Origin: Neoceratodus forsteri
Lineage: Eukaryota > Chordata > Ceratodontiformes > Ceratodontidae
DNA: 64,000 nucleotides
Direction: 5' to 3'
Assembly (NCBI GenBank): GCA_016271365.2
Contig: CM057456.1
Coordinates: forward strand, 1,394,585,501-1,394,649,500
The translations under genes were made by a program, and so were the position numbers. Below the pieces are notes generated by a model. It saw nothing but the letters and a program-made list of their open reading frames with translations, was not told where the DNA came from and did no database searches. Shown here piece after piece: positions 18,490 through 29,416 of the stretch. The first letter of the stretch is position 1, and every line of letters starts with the position of its first letter.

Positions 18490-19378
18490 GTGATCAGTTC
18501 TCATTCTCTTCGATCTCTCATCAGCCTTTGACACCGTAGGCCACAAGGTACTATTTGATCTCCTAGGAGAATTCTGTGGACTCACCGGCCATGTCATCAG
18601 CTGGTTTGAGTCCTTTCTTTCAGGTAGGAAGCAGCGGGTTGTGTTGGGAAGTTTCTCATTGCGCAGGAGGTTCCTATCCTGCAGAGTACCTCAAGGGTCG
18701 ATCTTGTCGCCCATGTTATTTGCAGTGTATATGCTGCCCCTAGGTGATATCATTAGGCGTTACGGTCTGGATTTTCACTGCTATGCAGATGATACCCAGC
18801 TGTATATGTCCTTTGGATTCAGAACATCGAACGCTGTGGACGTGCTAAACAACTGTTTATCCGAGATCCAGAACTGGATGTTCTGTAACTGTCTGAGACT
18901 GAACCCAGACAAGACGGAGGTATTGGTGATTGAGCCTGGTTGTCGGAGGGAAGTAGCCACCACCGGAGCAGGAACAGGGTTGTTCTTGGGATCCACTTCA
19001 CTGGTGGCAGTGAATAAGGTGCAAAATCTGGGTGTCATCCTTGACAGCAGTTTGACACTTGAGGCCCAGGTGTCTGCCGTCATCCGGAATGGTTTCTGCA
19101 GCTTAAGGAATTTTATTTGGATTAAGCACCTGGTCCCACCTGAGGATCTGCCATCACTGATACATGCTTTTGTCACCTCCAGGCTCGATTACTGTAACAC
19201 TCTATACTTCGGGGTCAGTGGGGGCAACTTCCGCCAGCTGCAGCTACTGAAGAATGCTACAGCCAGGTTATTGATGGGCCTTTTTGAGGTCCAATCATAT
19301 AACCCTGGTTCTGCGCGAACTGCACTGGCTGACGGTCAGGTGGAGGATTGTCTTCAAGGTGGGCTTGCTCACCTATAA
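18490..19378 (+). pseudogene. L2-like reverse transcriptase domain
   Basis: The frame 18641-19378 has GSFSLRRRFLSCRVPQGS (finger/palm), FAVYMLPLGDIIRRYG and the catalytic YADDTQLYMSF intact, then DKTEVLVIEPG, NLGVILDSSLTL and YCNTLYFGVSG of the thumb. Upstream, ISSAFDTVGHK in another frame (18515-18545) supplies the first catalytic Asp region, so there is a frameshift near 18640. YADDTQLY with PLG upstream is typical of the L2 clade. Confidence 0.88.
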
Positions 19379-19984
19379 GGCCCTATATGGATCGGGTCCG
19401 GGCTACCTATCTGACCTCCTGTTGCTTGCCCACCCAGTGCTCTCCCTACAGTGATCTGCTGAGGGGTATCTAGTGGTTCCGAGGGCACAATTAAAAACTG
19501 CTGGTGATCGTGCCTTTGAAGTTGCGGGCCCTTCGTTATGGAACTCCCTCCCACGGGCATTGAAGGAGGCCCCCTCTGTTGATAGTTTTAAACCAGGTCT
19601 GAAGAAATATCGTTTCAAACTGGCCTATGAGTGCTGCAGATAAAATATGATAAATATGATAGTGAGCTGGATTTATTTATTTATTTAGTGGTTAATGTCA
19701 TAATTTTACATTGATGGCTATTTATGATGGATTTTAAATCAAACTGACTCTTATAACTGTGCTTCAGCTTTTGCCCTGTATTATTGTAAAGCGCGCAGAG
19801 CCCCAGGGATTGTGTGCTTAAGAAATAAAGTATAACTTGACTTAACTAATATATATATTTGTAAAGCTGCTGTTCTTGTATACATGCATTTCTGCTGAAC
19901 TTCAGATATTTCATATTCATAGCCAAACAAGACTTTCTCTCTTTCAGTGCTCTCAGTGGCTTTGCATTCCTCAATTAAGTTCCC

Positions 19985-21060
19985 ATGTACACATATGTAA
20001 ATGCATCTCGGGTGCTTGAACAAATACAACATTTCAAGTATCTAGGGGTAACTGTGGAGAGCTCACTATCCTTCACCCAGCATGTTGAGCAAGTTGCCAG
20101 CTCTGTCGGTAGCAAACTAGGATTACTACACAGACATAAGCATAATCTAACGCGTGAAGCCCTTAAATTCGCAATCTACAGCTCCATCTTATCCATTGTT
20201 GAGTATGGACTGGCTATCTCTGGTGCCGCTTCAACCACCTCCCTTCACAGAATAACAGTAGCACTTAATAAAGCCAGGTGGCTTCTCACTGGAGCAGCTC
20301 TCCTCACCCACACATGCGATCTTCATAAGCAAACAGGCTGCCTTCAGCTAACCGGGAGGATCCAATATCAAACCTGCCTGCTAACAAAAAAAAGCACTCC
20401 TCGGGCTTCTACCTGCTGGAACCACAAGTTTACTTAACCCATTTTTCAGCACTCGGCACGCGTAGCTCGGTCAATCAACTTCTCTCTGTCCCAAGATGCC
20501 GAACCACCCAGGGTCAACGCTTGTTTGCATATAGAGCACCTCTTTGGTTTAATGCATTACCTAGCGACATCACTGCCTTATCAAAACTGGGACCTTTTAA
20601 AGGCACTCTTCGCCAGCATCTTACAACAATCAGTTCCTGCGACTGTTTCTCCTGACAAGACAATTCCCCTGCAGCATTGAACTACCTTGGGTAGCTAACG
20701 CCACTCCCTTCACCTCCTAGACCATTGCCACCTGTCCCGCTCCTTTCCTACTCCCATCCTCTCACTTTTCCACCCAACCCTCCACCTTTCCCCTCTCCTC
20801 ACTTTCACTTTCTTTGCCTTCTATCAAATACCTATACCCTATGACAAAGCCCCCGGTCTGCTTCTTCTGATAAGGCCTACTGTAACTTCTTATCTAACTG
20901 TGTTTTTTGCATTGCTTAAGTCATCTTAATTTGTTAAAACATTATGTAATACCCACCTTTGTCTGTCTGTCACCCTTCCCACTGACGTGGAACCTTTGTA
21001 AAAGAACTGTTCGTGCTCAAAGGTATTATAATCCGAGAACTAATACATAAATAAAATACA
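19985..21060 (+). pseudogene. LINE RT C-terminal remnant with stem-loop 3' tail
   Basis: An open frame of 150 codons shows IQHFKYLGVTVESSLSFTQH, HNLTREALKFAIYSSILS and VEYGLAISGA, the thumb region of a Jockey-superfamily RT. The catalytic palm is missing. After 20437 there is only 3' UTR, ending at 20992-21060 in CCTTTGTAAAAGAACTG-TTCGT-GCTCAAAGG and a simple (ATAAA)n tail. The same tail type was inserted at 17956-18123. I cannot name the clade. Confidence 0.7.
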
Positions 21061-21069
21061 TAAACAATT

Positions 21070-22990
21070 TATTGATCTGTTTTTTGTTGACTGGGAAAGG
21101 AGGGCCCCTGTTTTCGGGTGGAATACTTCTGAAGAGCTGCTGACTGCAGTACGTTTGAGCTTCTCAGTTTTGTGCCCTTAGATGGGGTCTCTTTGTCCCT
21201 GCCTCTCCTGCAGGCCTGGTCAGGGCTTCAGTCTCCCATTCCTTTTGGAATTGTATAACTCTGAGTTCATCTCTGGTGGGCAACTTATGAGTTACTAGGA
21301 CACCTGTGTTACAGAGGAGCCAGTGACGTGTTACCATGGGTGAACCTAAGGGAGCAAATGTGTTAGAGTGATCCTGATGCTGACAGCTTACAGTTCAATG
21401 TGTGTGGCTCTATTGAAGAGATTATCTTGAAGATCTTCTGTTACTGGTAAGTAACTAAATACTCTCATTCCTGGGGCTTGCTTGTCACAGGCAGTTGCCC
21501 TGAAGACAAATATTTCAAAGGCTGGTGGAGTCTTAAATCTGTACTATTATGAGGTGCTCAGCTCGTGGAGACCCCCTCACTAAAAGTAGACCTGATGTGA
21601 CTGTACTGATGAATACCATATAGAAATGAATGGGATCCCTGGATGTTGCTGTAAATACGGATCAACTTCCACAGTTTATAAGTAAAGTCTAATGTGTGCT
21701 GTACTGTTCTCTCATACATTGTTGGTTGGGTCCCAAGATGCAGACAGTCTAGTCCTACAGTAAATGGAGAATCCAGGAACAAATATAAATGTTCATTATG
21801 AGGGATTCCTCCCATTGAGCGTAACTTCTGAATGGGAGTATCCCACTGCATCAACCCTGGGCTAAAGGGGATTCCCACCCACCTATTTTGGTGCTATGTC
21901 CTAGGCAGTGAGGGGGTTGCAAGATTAAAGGTGGGGTCGCACAGCATGGAGGCTCATCAAAGATGTTATTCGAGATGTGGCAGGCTACCGATTTTGAGAA
22001 ATGGCCCAAAAGTGACTGAGGTCCATGCTGGAGAGATGACTGCATGGCATAGGAGAAATAGAGGCAAAGTAAGTGCCAATTGTCAAAACAGCGCTCAAGG
22101 ATTGGGAGGCAAACTCATTAGCATATGTAACCCAACCTTCGGAGGGAACTTAACCTGGACTGCTTGTTGCCACCCTCCCAGAGATCCAAACTGCTTGCTG
22201 CCATGGAACTCTTGTTGCGTCTCTGTCTCTCATCTGCATGTAAAGCACAGTAAGGGAGACCCATGGTGCTGCTGCATGTTTTGGCACCTCCTTCACCCGC
22301 AAGTACTGGCTGCCACCACATGTTTCTTTGCTTTGGTCCCCCAGTTCCGGCAGTGAGGACTGGAGACCTCCGAGCCAACCACCACACCAAATATTGGGTG
22401 CCACATGAGAATGCAACCATATCCCAAGGAGGAATGCCCATATAGAGGCTCCTCTCTGTGACAGGGTTTAATAAGACCTTGTTCCATTTTTTATGCACAG
22501 AGGGATAAAAGCAAGGTTCTGCTCTGTCTTCTACTATTCTGCTACTTGTCTGTCACCTGTCTGATTGTGCAATCACATATTTTTCCTGGACACTGTAGGA
22601 TCTGGCCAATCTGAAAAGTTCCATGCCTTCCTCCCGCTGTCTCCCTTTCACTTGCTGTTTCTATTTATTCTTTCTCTCCCTTGCTTCTCTGTGGTCATAA
22701 AAATACTGCATATGTGGATCTGTGTGTGAAACTCGGTTCCCTGTTTAACACATGTATATAGTTATGTCGTTTGAAATGTGTTGCAGAATTATTTGGGAAT
22801 TAGAAAGATAGTAAGCTGCAAAACAGACCTCACCTAGAGAAACCTTTTGACCTCCTCAAAGAGCAACTTTACAGGTGATCCCCCCCTCCCCAAGAAACAT
22901 ATGTAGCCCACCCTCTCCTCACTGTCCAGGGGCCAATCTTCCTGAGAAGGGGGGGGCCACCCCTGCAGAAACCTTGTCAAGACGTTCAAA
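21070..22990. other. unclassified, LTR-like features
   Basis: No recognisable protein is present. Open frames exist at 21558-21878 (minus, 106 codons) and 21832-22356 (plus, 174 codons), but neither shows known motifs. At 22501-22510 a GGGATAAAAG TATA-type box is followed by pyrimidine-rich sequence, and 22105-22120 has CATTAGCATATG, both common in retroviral-type LTRs. A 104-bp part (22752-22855) recurs at 28490-28596. A decayed LTR element is possible. Confidence 0.3.
22752..22855 (+). repeat. dispersed repeat, copy 1 (pair with 28490-28596)
   Basis: Both copies share TTTGAAATGT-TTG-CAG, TATTTGGGAATTAGAAA, GATAG-AAGCTGCAA and GAGAAACCTTTTGA in the same order and orientation. They lie on either side of the second DIRS gag and the Gypsy protease remnant, so they may be parts of one LTR family. 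No terminal TG/CA boundary could be fixed. Confidence 0.6.
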
Positions 22991-25321
22991 GTGGAATATC
23001 AAAGTGAAACTGAAATAAGAACATTTCACCTTACCATGGCAGGAGAATTTCTGGAAATGTTCTCTCACTCCCCACAGACTACAGACAGGAGCACCATCTC
23101 ATTCGGAATGGAGATTTATATTCTAGGGACGTGGATATGTTGTTCAGTCCACACTTATTGGCAGGTACCTTGCCTCTTTAAGATGGGCTGGAAGGTCTTC
23201 AAGCTGGCTCCTCGCTCCCACCCAGGTGGTAAAATCCTCGGCTCCACCCCATGACGCCAGATCTTCCTTACTGCTTGGAAGCTCAGGTTCCCTCCGTAGC
23301 GCTCCTGCATTTTGAAGGCCTGGATCTTAAATCTTCAGATTTTCCCAAACTTGTACTCAAGTTCACTCGAGTTCAGTCTTCGCTCGATTCCATCGTGGCT
23401 GCGATGAATGTTAAATCCATTCCCGGGTTCCGTTAGTGTCCTTCCGGGCAGAAGATGCCTTGCACCGATCCTCACGCCACGTGCGTTTGCTGCCTTGGAC
23501 TCGACCATGACCCGCAGGCTTGCGGCCTCTGTCTGTCCTTCTCCCCTTCAGTGCTTGTGGACTGCGCTGCCCGACTCCAACTAGGGTGACCGGAGAAATG
23601 GTTCCCGATGGTTAAATCGAAGGAGACCCATTGGGCAGTGTCCGCGGCTGCGAGCTCTGTGGAGCAGCTGGAACAGCTTATGACCCTCGAGGAGGAGGTG
23701 GCCCAGGCCGCGTCTTCATCACCGTCGGCGTCGGCCTTTATCCCGCTCTCCCTGGGCTCCTCCTACATGGCTTCCTTTCGGGAGCTTTGTCAGTCCCTCT
23801 CTACCAAGGGAGAGGGTCCTTCTGGGTTTCATGCCTCTCAGTCTAAGAAGAAGGACCACAAAGGTAAGTCCCAGCATTAACGTTCATGGGGGCGGGAGAG
23901 GTCTCGCTCCCCGGATCGTCGTCTCTCGACTTCAGTCAAGGTTGCGGCCTGGGCTGTTGGTTTCTCAGAGTCCCCATCAGACCAGCCGGCTGAGACTCCG
24001 GTCGACGAGGCCGAGATTTTTCTCAAGCCTACCAACCTTGGTCGACAGCTCTCAGACACCGGTTGCCCCAGTGCCCTCCGAGGACTTGTCTTGGCTTCCT
24101 GAGCTGATATCCCTGGTCAAGGACCCTGAACCGGAGAAGCTGTGGGTTTCCCCTGCTCTTTCCTTGGTGCCACAGACGGTCGAGGTCTCGGTCCTCTTCT
24201 GCTTCGGGTAAGTCCCGCCAGCGGTCCCAGTCCCGACAACGTGGAAAGCGTTGCGGCCGCTCATCCTCTTCGGCTGAGGAGAGGCTTCAGTGCAAGTTGC
24301 GTCAGTGCTATGAGGATCTTATGTGGCAGCAACTTCTTTTAGCCAGGAACAAGCCGACTCCAGCTCCTTCACTGGTGATTACTTGGCTGTCGCCAGATTG
24401 GCTGAAGCAGTCTTCCGCCCCCAGTTCCTCAGTCGAGGACCTGGTTCCGGCTCCGACCGCTCAGCCTAGACTGGCTGCCCCGCCCATTGTGATGGAACCA
24501 CTATCTCCACGGCCAATTTTTGGGGCTCCGACTAAGGATTCTCGGTTGGCTCAAGGACTGCCCCATCGGTTGTCAGTCACCCTCACCCCCAACCGTCCTC
24601 AGTGAGTGGATGGTGGCTTAGGCGGTCAGCAGCTCTATGCAGACTCTTTGGAGTCCGAAGGCTCTTCGTTGCATTCCCATCCAGTCAACTTTTAATCCTC
24701 GGGGGGGGGGGTCTGCCCATGGACGAGGGCCCACCTCGTTCTTGGGTATCTTTCAACTCATCTCGGAATCCACCGGGATGCTGCTGTTTCCTTGCAGAAG
24801 CGGGTAGATATCCTCTCACGAGATTCTGGACAAAGGGATTCCCCTCAGAGGCCTTCCCCGTGGCCGAGGCAATGGGTCCGGCTCTAGAACTCTTGCAGCG
24901 CCCGGCCTCTTGTCCTGCGCCTTCGGCCAGGATGACCCGCAAGTATGCAGTCCCAATCGGCTCCCTCTCCGGTTTCTCTGAGCACCCCTTGGCTAAGGGG
25001 TTGGTGGCCGACAGCGTCTTCCGGTGCTCAGATAACACTACGGATGTGGACAAGCCCCAGACAAGGAGTCAAAAAAGCTGGACTACTCTGGGAGGAAGGT
25101 ATACACTGCCACCTCCTTAGACCTTCGTCAGGCTAGCTCGGCTGTCCTGATGGCACACTTTTTTCTCATGCCCTGTGGGGTTCCCTGGATGAGGGGTTCC
25201 CTCATCTCCCAGCCGACCAGGTTCGGGATCAGGGAAGGGCTGTGGTTAAACAGCAGCTACAGACAGCTCTGGACATTGGATACTCCTGTGCCCGGTCAGT
25301 TGCAGCCGCCTATCAGTTAAA

Positions 25322-27209
25322 GTAAAAGGAAGCTGGAAAGGCAATCAGAACAGCAAAGGCCCAAACCGAGGAAAAGATAGCCAACTCAGTTAAGAAGGGG
25401 GATAAAACCTTTTATAGGTACATCAGGGAGCGAAGGAAGACCAATGGAGGGATAGTGAGGCTTAATAAAGGGGAGGGAGGGTGGGCAGAGGGTGACTGTG
25501 AAAAGGCAGAGATACTAAACAAATATTTTTGCTCAGTATTTATAAAGGAAGAGGGGGTGGTACCTAAAACAAACAGTAGAAACACTCTGGATACAGAAGT
25601 TGATACCAGCCCATTTACAGAAGAAAGGGTTCTGAAAGAGCTCTTAAAACTGAAGGTGGACAAAGCAATGGGGCCTGATGGGATTCATCCCAGAATTCTA
25701 AAAGAACTAAGGGTAGAACTAGTGACACCACTGACTACCCTCTTTAACAAATCATGGGAGGATGGGGTGGTACCTGAGGACTGGAGGAGGGCAGATGTGA
25801 TTCCCCTTCACAAAAGTGGGAGCAAGGCAGAAGCAGGAAACTACCAACCTGTTAGTTTAACCTCAGTGGTAGGGAAAATGATGGAATCACTTCTGAAGGA
25901 GAGAATTGTTGAGTATCTAGAGGTCAGAGGGGCACAGGACCCAAGGCAGCATGGATTCACAGCGGGAAGGTCATGCCAGACAAATCTGATAGATTTCTTT
26001 GACTGGGTGACCAAAGTAGTTGATCAGGGAGGGGCTGTGGACATGGCCTACCTAGACTTTAGCAAGGCATTTGACACAGTCCCACACAAAAGATTAATAT
26101 ACAAGTTAGCCAGCCTGGGAGTGGGTCCCAAGATGACAGCCTGGGTAAAGAATTGGCTGGAGAATAGGACACAGAGAGTAATAGTAAATGGAGTCCACTC
26201 TGAAAAAAAGGGGGTTAGTAGTAGGGTATCGCAGGGTTCAGTATTAGGACCGGTCTTCTTCAATGTCTTTATAAGTGACATTGCAGGAACTGGAAGGAAA
26301 AGTATGTCTCTTTGCAGATGACACAAAGATCTGCAACAGAGTTGATGCACAAGGTGGGGTGGAAAGGATGAGAAGGACTTGGCAAGGTTAGAGGAATGGT
26401 CAAATGTATGGCAGCTTAGATTCAATGCTAAGAAGTGCAAGGTAATGCACCTGGGAAACAAAACCCAGGGAAGAGTACACAATGGGGTGAGATACTAACA
26501 ACAACAAAAATGGAAAGGACCTGGGGGTAGTCATATCAGATGACCTAAAGGTGGGCAAGCACTGTGAGAGGGCAGCAAGGAGGGCTGGGGGATACTGGGA
26601 TGCATAGGAGGCATCACCAGTAGAAAACAAGTTATTGTCCCTCTGTACAGACAGCTGGTGAGACCACATCTGGAGTACTGTGCAGTTCTGGAGACCCAAT
26701 CTCCGAAAGACATAGACAGGATGGAAGCTGTCCAGAGGAGGACAACTAAAATGGTGCAGGGTCTGCACCGAAGACATATGAAGAGAGACTTAAGGAGCTT
26801 AATATGTATAGCCTCGAGGAAAGGAGGGAGAGGGGGACATGATAGAAACGCTCAAGTACCTCAAGGGAATCAACAAAGTCCAAGAGGGTAGCATCTTTCA
26901 AAAAGAGGTGTGCAAGAACAAGGGGCACAATTTGAAGATAGAAGAGGCGGCTCAGAGGTAATTTAAGGAAGTATTTTTCAGAGAGGGTTGTGGATGTATG
27001 GAGCGTGCTTCCAGAGAGGTTGTGGAGTCAAAAACAGTGGTGGAATTCAAGCATGCATGGGACAGTCATAAGGCAATTCTAGGGGGTTGGGGTAGGAAGA
27101 AGTAGGCTGCTGGTTAACTAGGATCTGCAGCTTATCCATCAGGTAGGGAAATAGGCAGACTGGGTGGGCCAAGCGGTCCTTATCTGCTGTCAAATTCTAT
27201 GTTTCTATG
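25322..27209 (+). mobile_element. CR1 copy C, 5'-truncated
   Basis: The insertion begins inside ORF2 (KEAGKAIRTAKAQTEEKI) and runs to the CR1 3' signature TTCTATGTTTCTATG at 27195-27209. It splits the second DIRS-type gag. Sequence identity to CR1-A and CR1-B is obvious throughout, with fewer stops, so it looks younger. 5' truncation at a point within ORF2 is typical of incomplete reverse transcription. Confidence 0.93.
25455..26321 (+). CDS. CR1-C reverse transcriptase domain (partial ORF2)
   Basis: This 288-codon frame covers the RT fingers and palm: TSPFTEERVLKELLKLK, GPDGIHPRILKEL, WRRADVIPLHKSGS, QHGFTAGRSCQTNL and AYLDFSKAFDTVPHKRL with its catalytic Asp, then QGSVLGPVFFNVF. Just after FISDIA a one-base change ends the frame. 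The catalytic LFADDTKICNRV follows in another frame at 26310-26345, and the thumb (NAKKCKVMHLG-like) at 26425-26460. Coding continues 5' of the listed Met to the truncation point. It is the best CR1 RT in the window but not a complete enzyme. Confidence 0.9.
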   Translation: MRLNKGEGGWAEGDCEKAEILNKYFCSVFIKEEGVVPKTNSRNTLDTEVDTSPFTEERVLKELLKLKVDKAMGPDGIHPRILKELRVELVTPLTTLFNKSWEDGVVPEDWRRADVIPLHKSGSKAEAGNYQPVSLTSVVGKMMESLLKERIVEYLEVRGAQDPRQHGFTAGRSCQTNLIDFFDWVTKVVDQGGAVDMAYLDFSKAFDTVPHKRLIYKLASLGVGPKMTAWVKNWLENRTQRVIVNGVHSEKKGVSSRVSQGSVLGPVFFNVFISDIAGTGRKSMSLCR

Positions 27210-27685
27210 CCACAGGGCTTGGTTGTGGATCTTGACCTTCACGGCAGATACCCAACACAAGCTAACAGATGTCCCCTTTCTAGGGACCGCCCTGTTTGGC
27301 CCAGAGGTGGAGGGTCACCTCTAGCATATTGAGAAGTCTAATGCCACCTTAGACTCGGTCGCATCTGCTCAGAGGGAAAAAGGTCGCCAACAGCAACGTA
27401 AGCGCTTTCGTCCCTTCGCTTCTGTGGCAAAACCTGCCCAGCAGCAGCAGGGCCAGCAGGCTCATTCTTGGTGCCCCAAAGCCAAGTCCATTGCTTCCTC
27501 AGTCAGGAAGCCCCTCGGCCGGTTCTTCCTCCTCCAAGCCTGCCCAGTGACGGGTTGCAGGTGTCACCCCCAACCCCGTCGCACCTCCCCTGGGTCCCCC
27601 CATGTTGCAAGAAAACTGCCATAAAAAAATCAGGAGGGTAACACTGGGGCAAATTTAGCCTTAGCAAGTTGGGGGCAAGTATTTA

Positions 27686-27988
27686 ACAGATGTCAAAGTG
27701 GGGGATAAGACTGTGAAGGGACTTATAGAGTCAGGTAACAGACAGACCCTAGTACATGTTGAAGTTCTGGGAAAGGACTGTGCAACAGAACCAGGTACTG
27801 GGGTCATCTGCATCCATGGGGACACTTGATACTATCCCATCACTCAAGTGACTCTAAGCATTAATGGTGTGTCACACAAAATGAAAATGGGGGTAGTACC
27901 AAAGTTGACTGTGCCTGTGATAATTGGAAATGACTTTCCAGGATTTACTGAGTTAATCACAGAGGGGGATAAAACTCTGTAGTTTCAG
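27686..27988 (+). pseudogene. Ty3/Gypsy-type aspartic protease remnant
   Basis: The frame reads VKVGDKTVKGLIESGNRQTL, then GVICIHGD, YYPITQVTLSI and VPVIIGNDFPGF. This is the layout of retropepsins in Gypsy elements, where the active site is normally DSG followed later by the flap and the hydrophobic I/LLG motif. Here Asp is replaced by Glu (ESG), and there is a TGA after IHGDT and a TAG at the end. A following MTRAQAKKISD resembles the linker to RT, but no RT follows. It is a fragment of a larger polyprotein. Confidence 0.75.
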
Positions 27989-27999
27989 CAGCTGTGATG

Positions 28000-28489
28000 A
28001 CAAGAGCACAAGCAAAGAAAATCTCAGATGGTGCACCTGTTCACAGGTGTGGAGCTGTGCGGGTAGTATATGCACCTCCAGCGCATATTACCTACCCATT
28101 AGTGCATAGGGCCCTATGTTCTTACCTGTATTGATATTTATATATTTAAGCTATATTTCTGTACTCAGGAATTTTAACTGTCACTACTTCTGTAAAGCAG
28201 TGTATTATTTATGGAACGTTTATGTTCCCCGGGTTGCCCCTGAAAAAGGGAAAACTTTGTCTTAGTGGGCCCCCTGGTCATCAAAATTCAAATAAATAAC
28301 TTAATAAATATGGATCAAGAAATGAGAATTCAGAAGGCTGAAAAATGTGTGTATTTAAACTGAATTGCTTGCTGTAAAGTGTGGCATGAAAAAGTGGATA
28401 CTGTCTATGCAGAAAACTGTAAATAGTTTAAGGTAATGTTAATAAGAGAATTAAAAGAAGGTTTTGGAAAATGTGTATTTTTTTTTCGT
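28000..28489. other. unclassified, probable element UTR
   Basis: No protein was recognised. An AAATAAATAACTTAATAAATA tract near 28288-28310 looks like the 3' tail of a retroposon, preceded by CCCCTGAAAAAGGGAAAAC, a possible very decayed member of the CTGA-stem-GAAA tail type seen at 5865 and 35671. The region between 28320 and 28490 may be LTR sequence of the Gypsy-type remnant. Confidence 0.25.
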
Positions 28490-28596
28490 GTGTATATATT
28501 TATGTTGTTTGAAATGTATTGTACAGGGCTATTTGGGAATTAGAAAAGATAGCAAGCTGCAACACACAGATTTGTCCTGGAGAAACCTTTTGATCT
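28490..28596 (+). repeat. dispersed repeat, copy 2 (pair with 22752-22855)
   Basis: This is the second copy of the block described at 22752-22855, with the same order of conserved words and the same strand. It follows the Gypsy protease remnant by 0.5 kb, which would suit a 3' LTR position. Confidence 0.6.
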
Positions 28597-28804
28597 CTGT
28601 AACTGACAAATTTGTTACATTATGCTAAAAACAGGATGCAGTTAGAAACTATAAAGATGTTTGTTCAGTTTAGTTTTATAGATTTAAGTTGTAGACTTGG
28701 ATATTGATATTCTCTCAGAAAGACTTTCACTTGAACGGCCTGTGATAAAAGCCATCCTGTACAAATGTTGTTATTTTTTATTTTATCATTTTTATAATAA
28801 GTAA

Positions 28805-28950
28805 GCATTAAACCACGACAAAGGAGGCTTCTACTGGGGAATTAATGCATGGTTGGGGGTTGTGGCACTGAGGCCACAGGCCGAGTGCCTACAACCACCC
28901 AACCATGCATTAATTCCTCAATAGAAGCCTCCTTTAGAGTGGCTTAATGC
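28805..28950. mobile_element. palindromic MITE with TTAA ends
   Basis: Two arms of about 66 bp (28805-28870 and 28884-28950) are reverse complements with few mismatches, around a 13-nt loop. Arms share AAAGGAGGCTTCTA, GAATTAATGCATGGTTGGG and GGCACT. TTAA lies at both ends (28808-28811 and 28944-28947). TTAA duplications are made by piggyBac and Kolobok transposons; the strong hairpin indicates a non-autonomous foldback element. No transposase is encoded. Confidence 0.7.
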
Positions 28951-28954
28951 GTTT

Positions 28955-29416
28955 GTAACATGGCAAGCACAAGTGAAAAATTATGCTTCAAGCCATTAAT
29001 TTTGACATATAAAAGACAAACACTTTCAGTGAGTTTCAAAGTCTTTACTGTGGTATTTGAACATGAAACGTCATAAGGCTGCTTACATTTATTGATATTG
29101 TGGGGGTGCAGTTGTCACCTACACAAATCAACAGTTTTATCTGAAGTATTAGTTTTCAACATATTTAACTTTTGAAACGGCAGAAATATTACTACAGCTA
29201 TCACTATAATACTGTAAAACTTTGTGAAATGCTAATGTTTTATGCCGCGTTGCATTGTGGGATTGTTGCAGTCATTTGCATATGCTTAGCTTCAACTGCG
29301 TCTCTGTAACAGCGCGAACTGCAAACTGTGCAACCTGCACTACAAAAATGTTTTTTTCTCTTATGTTACTGAAACTTTTTCTTTCTTACTACAAACTCAA
29401 ACTGGGGATTAAGTTT
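28955..29416. other. unclassified, no gene recognised
   Basis: AT-rich sequence without a recognisable coding frame. A plus-strand open frame crosses into the Crypton region from 29255, but it lies antisense to Crypton and shows no motif. The octamer-like ATTTGCATATG at 29274-29284 is probably chance. Confidence 0.25.

Larger units (their letters stand above)
16600..19850 (+). mobile_element. L2-like LINE, nearly full ORF2, decayed
   Basis: This runs from the endonuclease start (GAVCYARSVRN-like text in frame near 16650-16690) through RT to a 3' end at about 19850 (GTAAAGCGCGCAGAGCCCC, then AATAAAGTATAACTTGAC). It is related to the fragment at 1-1100. A 168-bp foreign tail (17956-18123) interrupts the linker between endonuclease and RT. 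No ORF1 is visible upstream. Frames change at least three times, so the copy is dead. Confidence 0.88.
23440..27625 (+). pseudogene. second DIRS-type gag, decayed and split by CR1-C
   Basis: At 23465-23520 a frame reads CTDPHATCVCCLGLDHD, matching the zinc segment of the DIRS gag at 12523-13942. Downstream fragments in several frames show a Ser-rich linker, and near 25125-25320 a helical gag core (SSAVLMAHFFSHALW, then VKQQLQTALDIGYSC). After CR1-C (25322-27209) the frame resumes with the core's end (HKLTDVPFLGTALFGPEVEG) and a basic Gln-rich tail (REKGRQQQRKRFRPF, QQQGQQ). The order parallels the intact DIRS gag but the sequence is a different, older family. No RT or recombinase of this family is in the window. 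Many stops are present. Confidence 0.7.
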
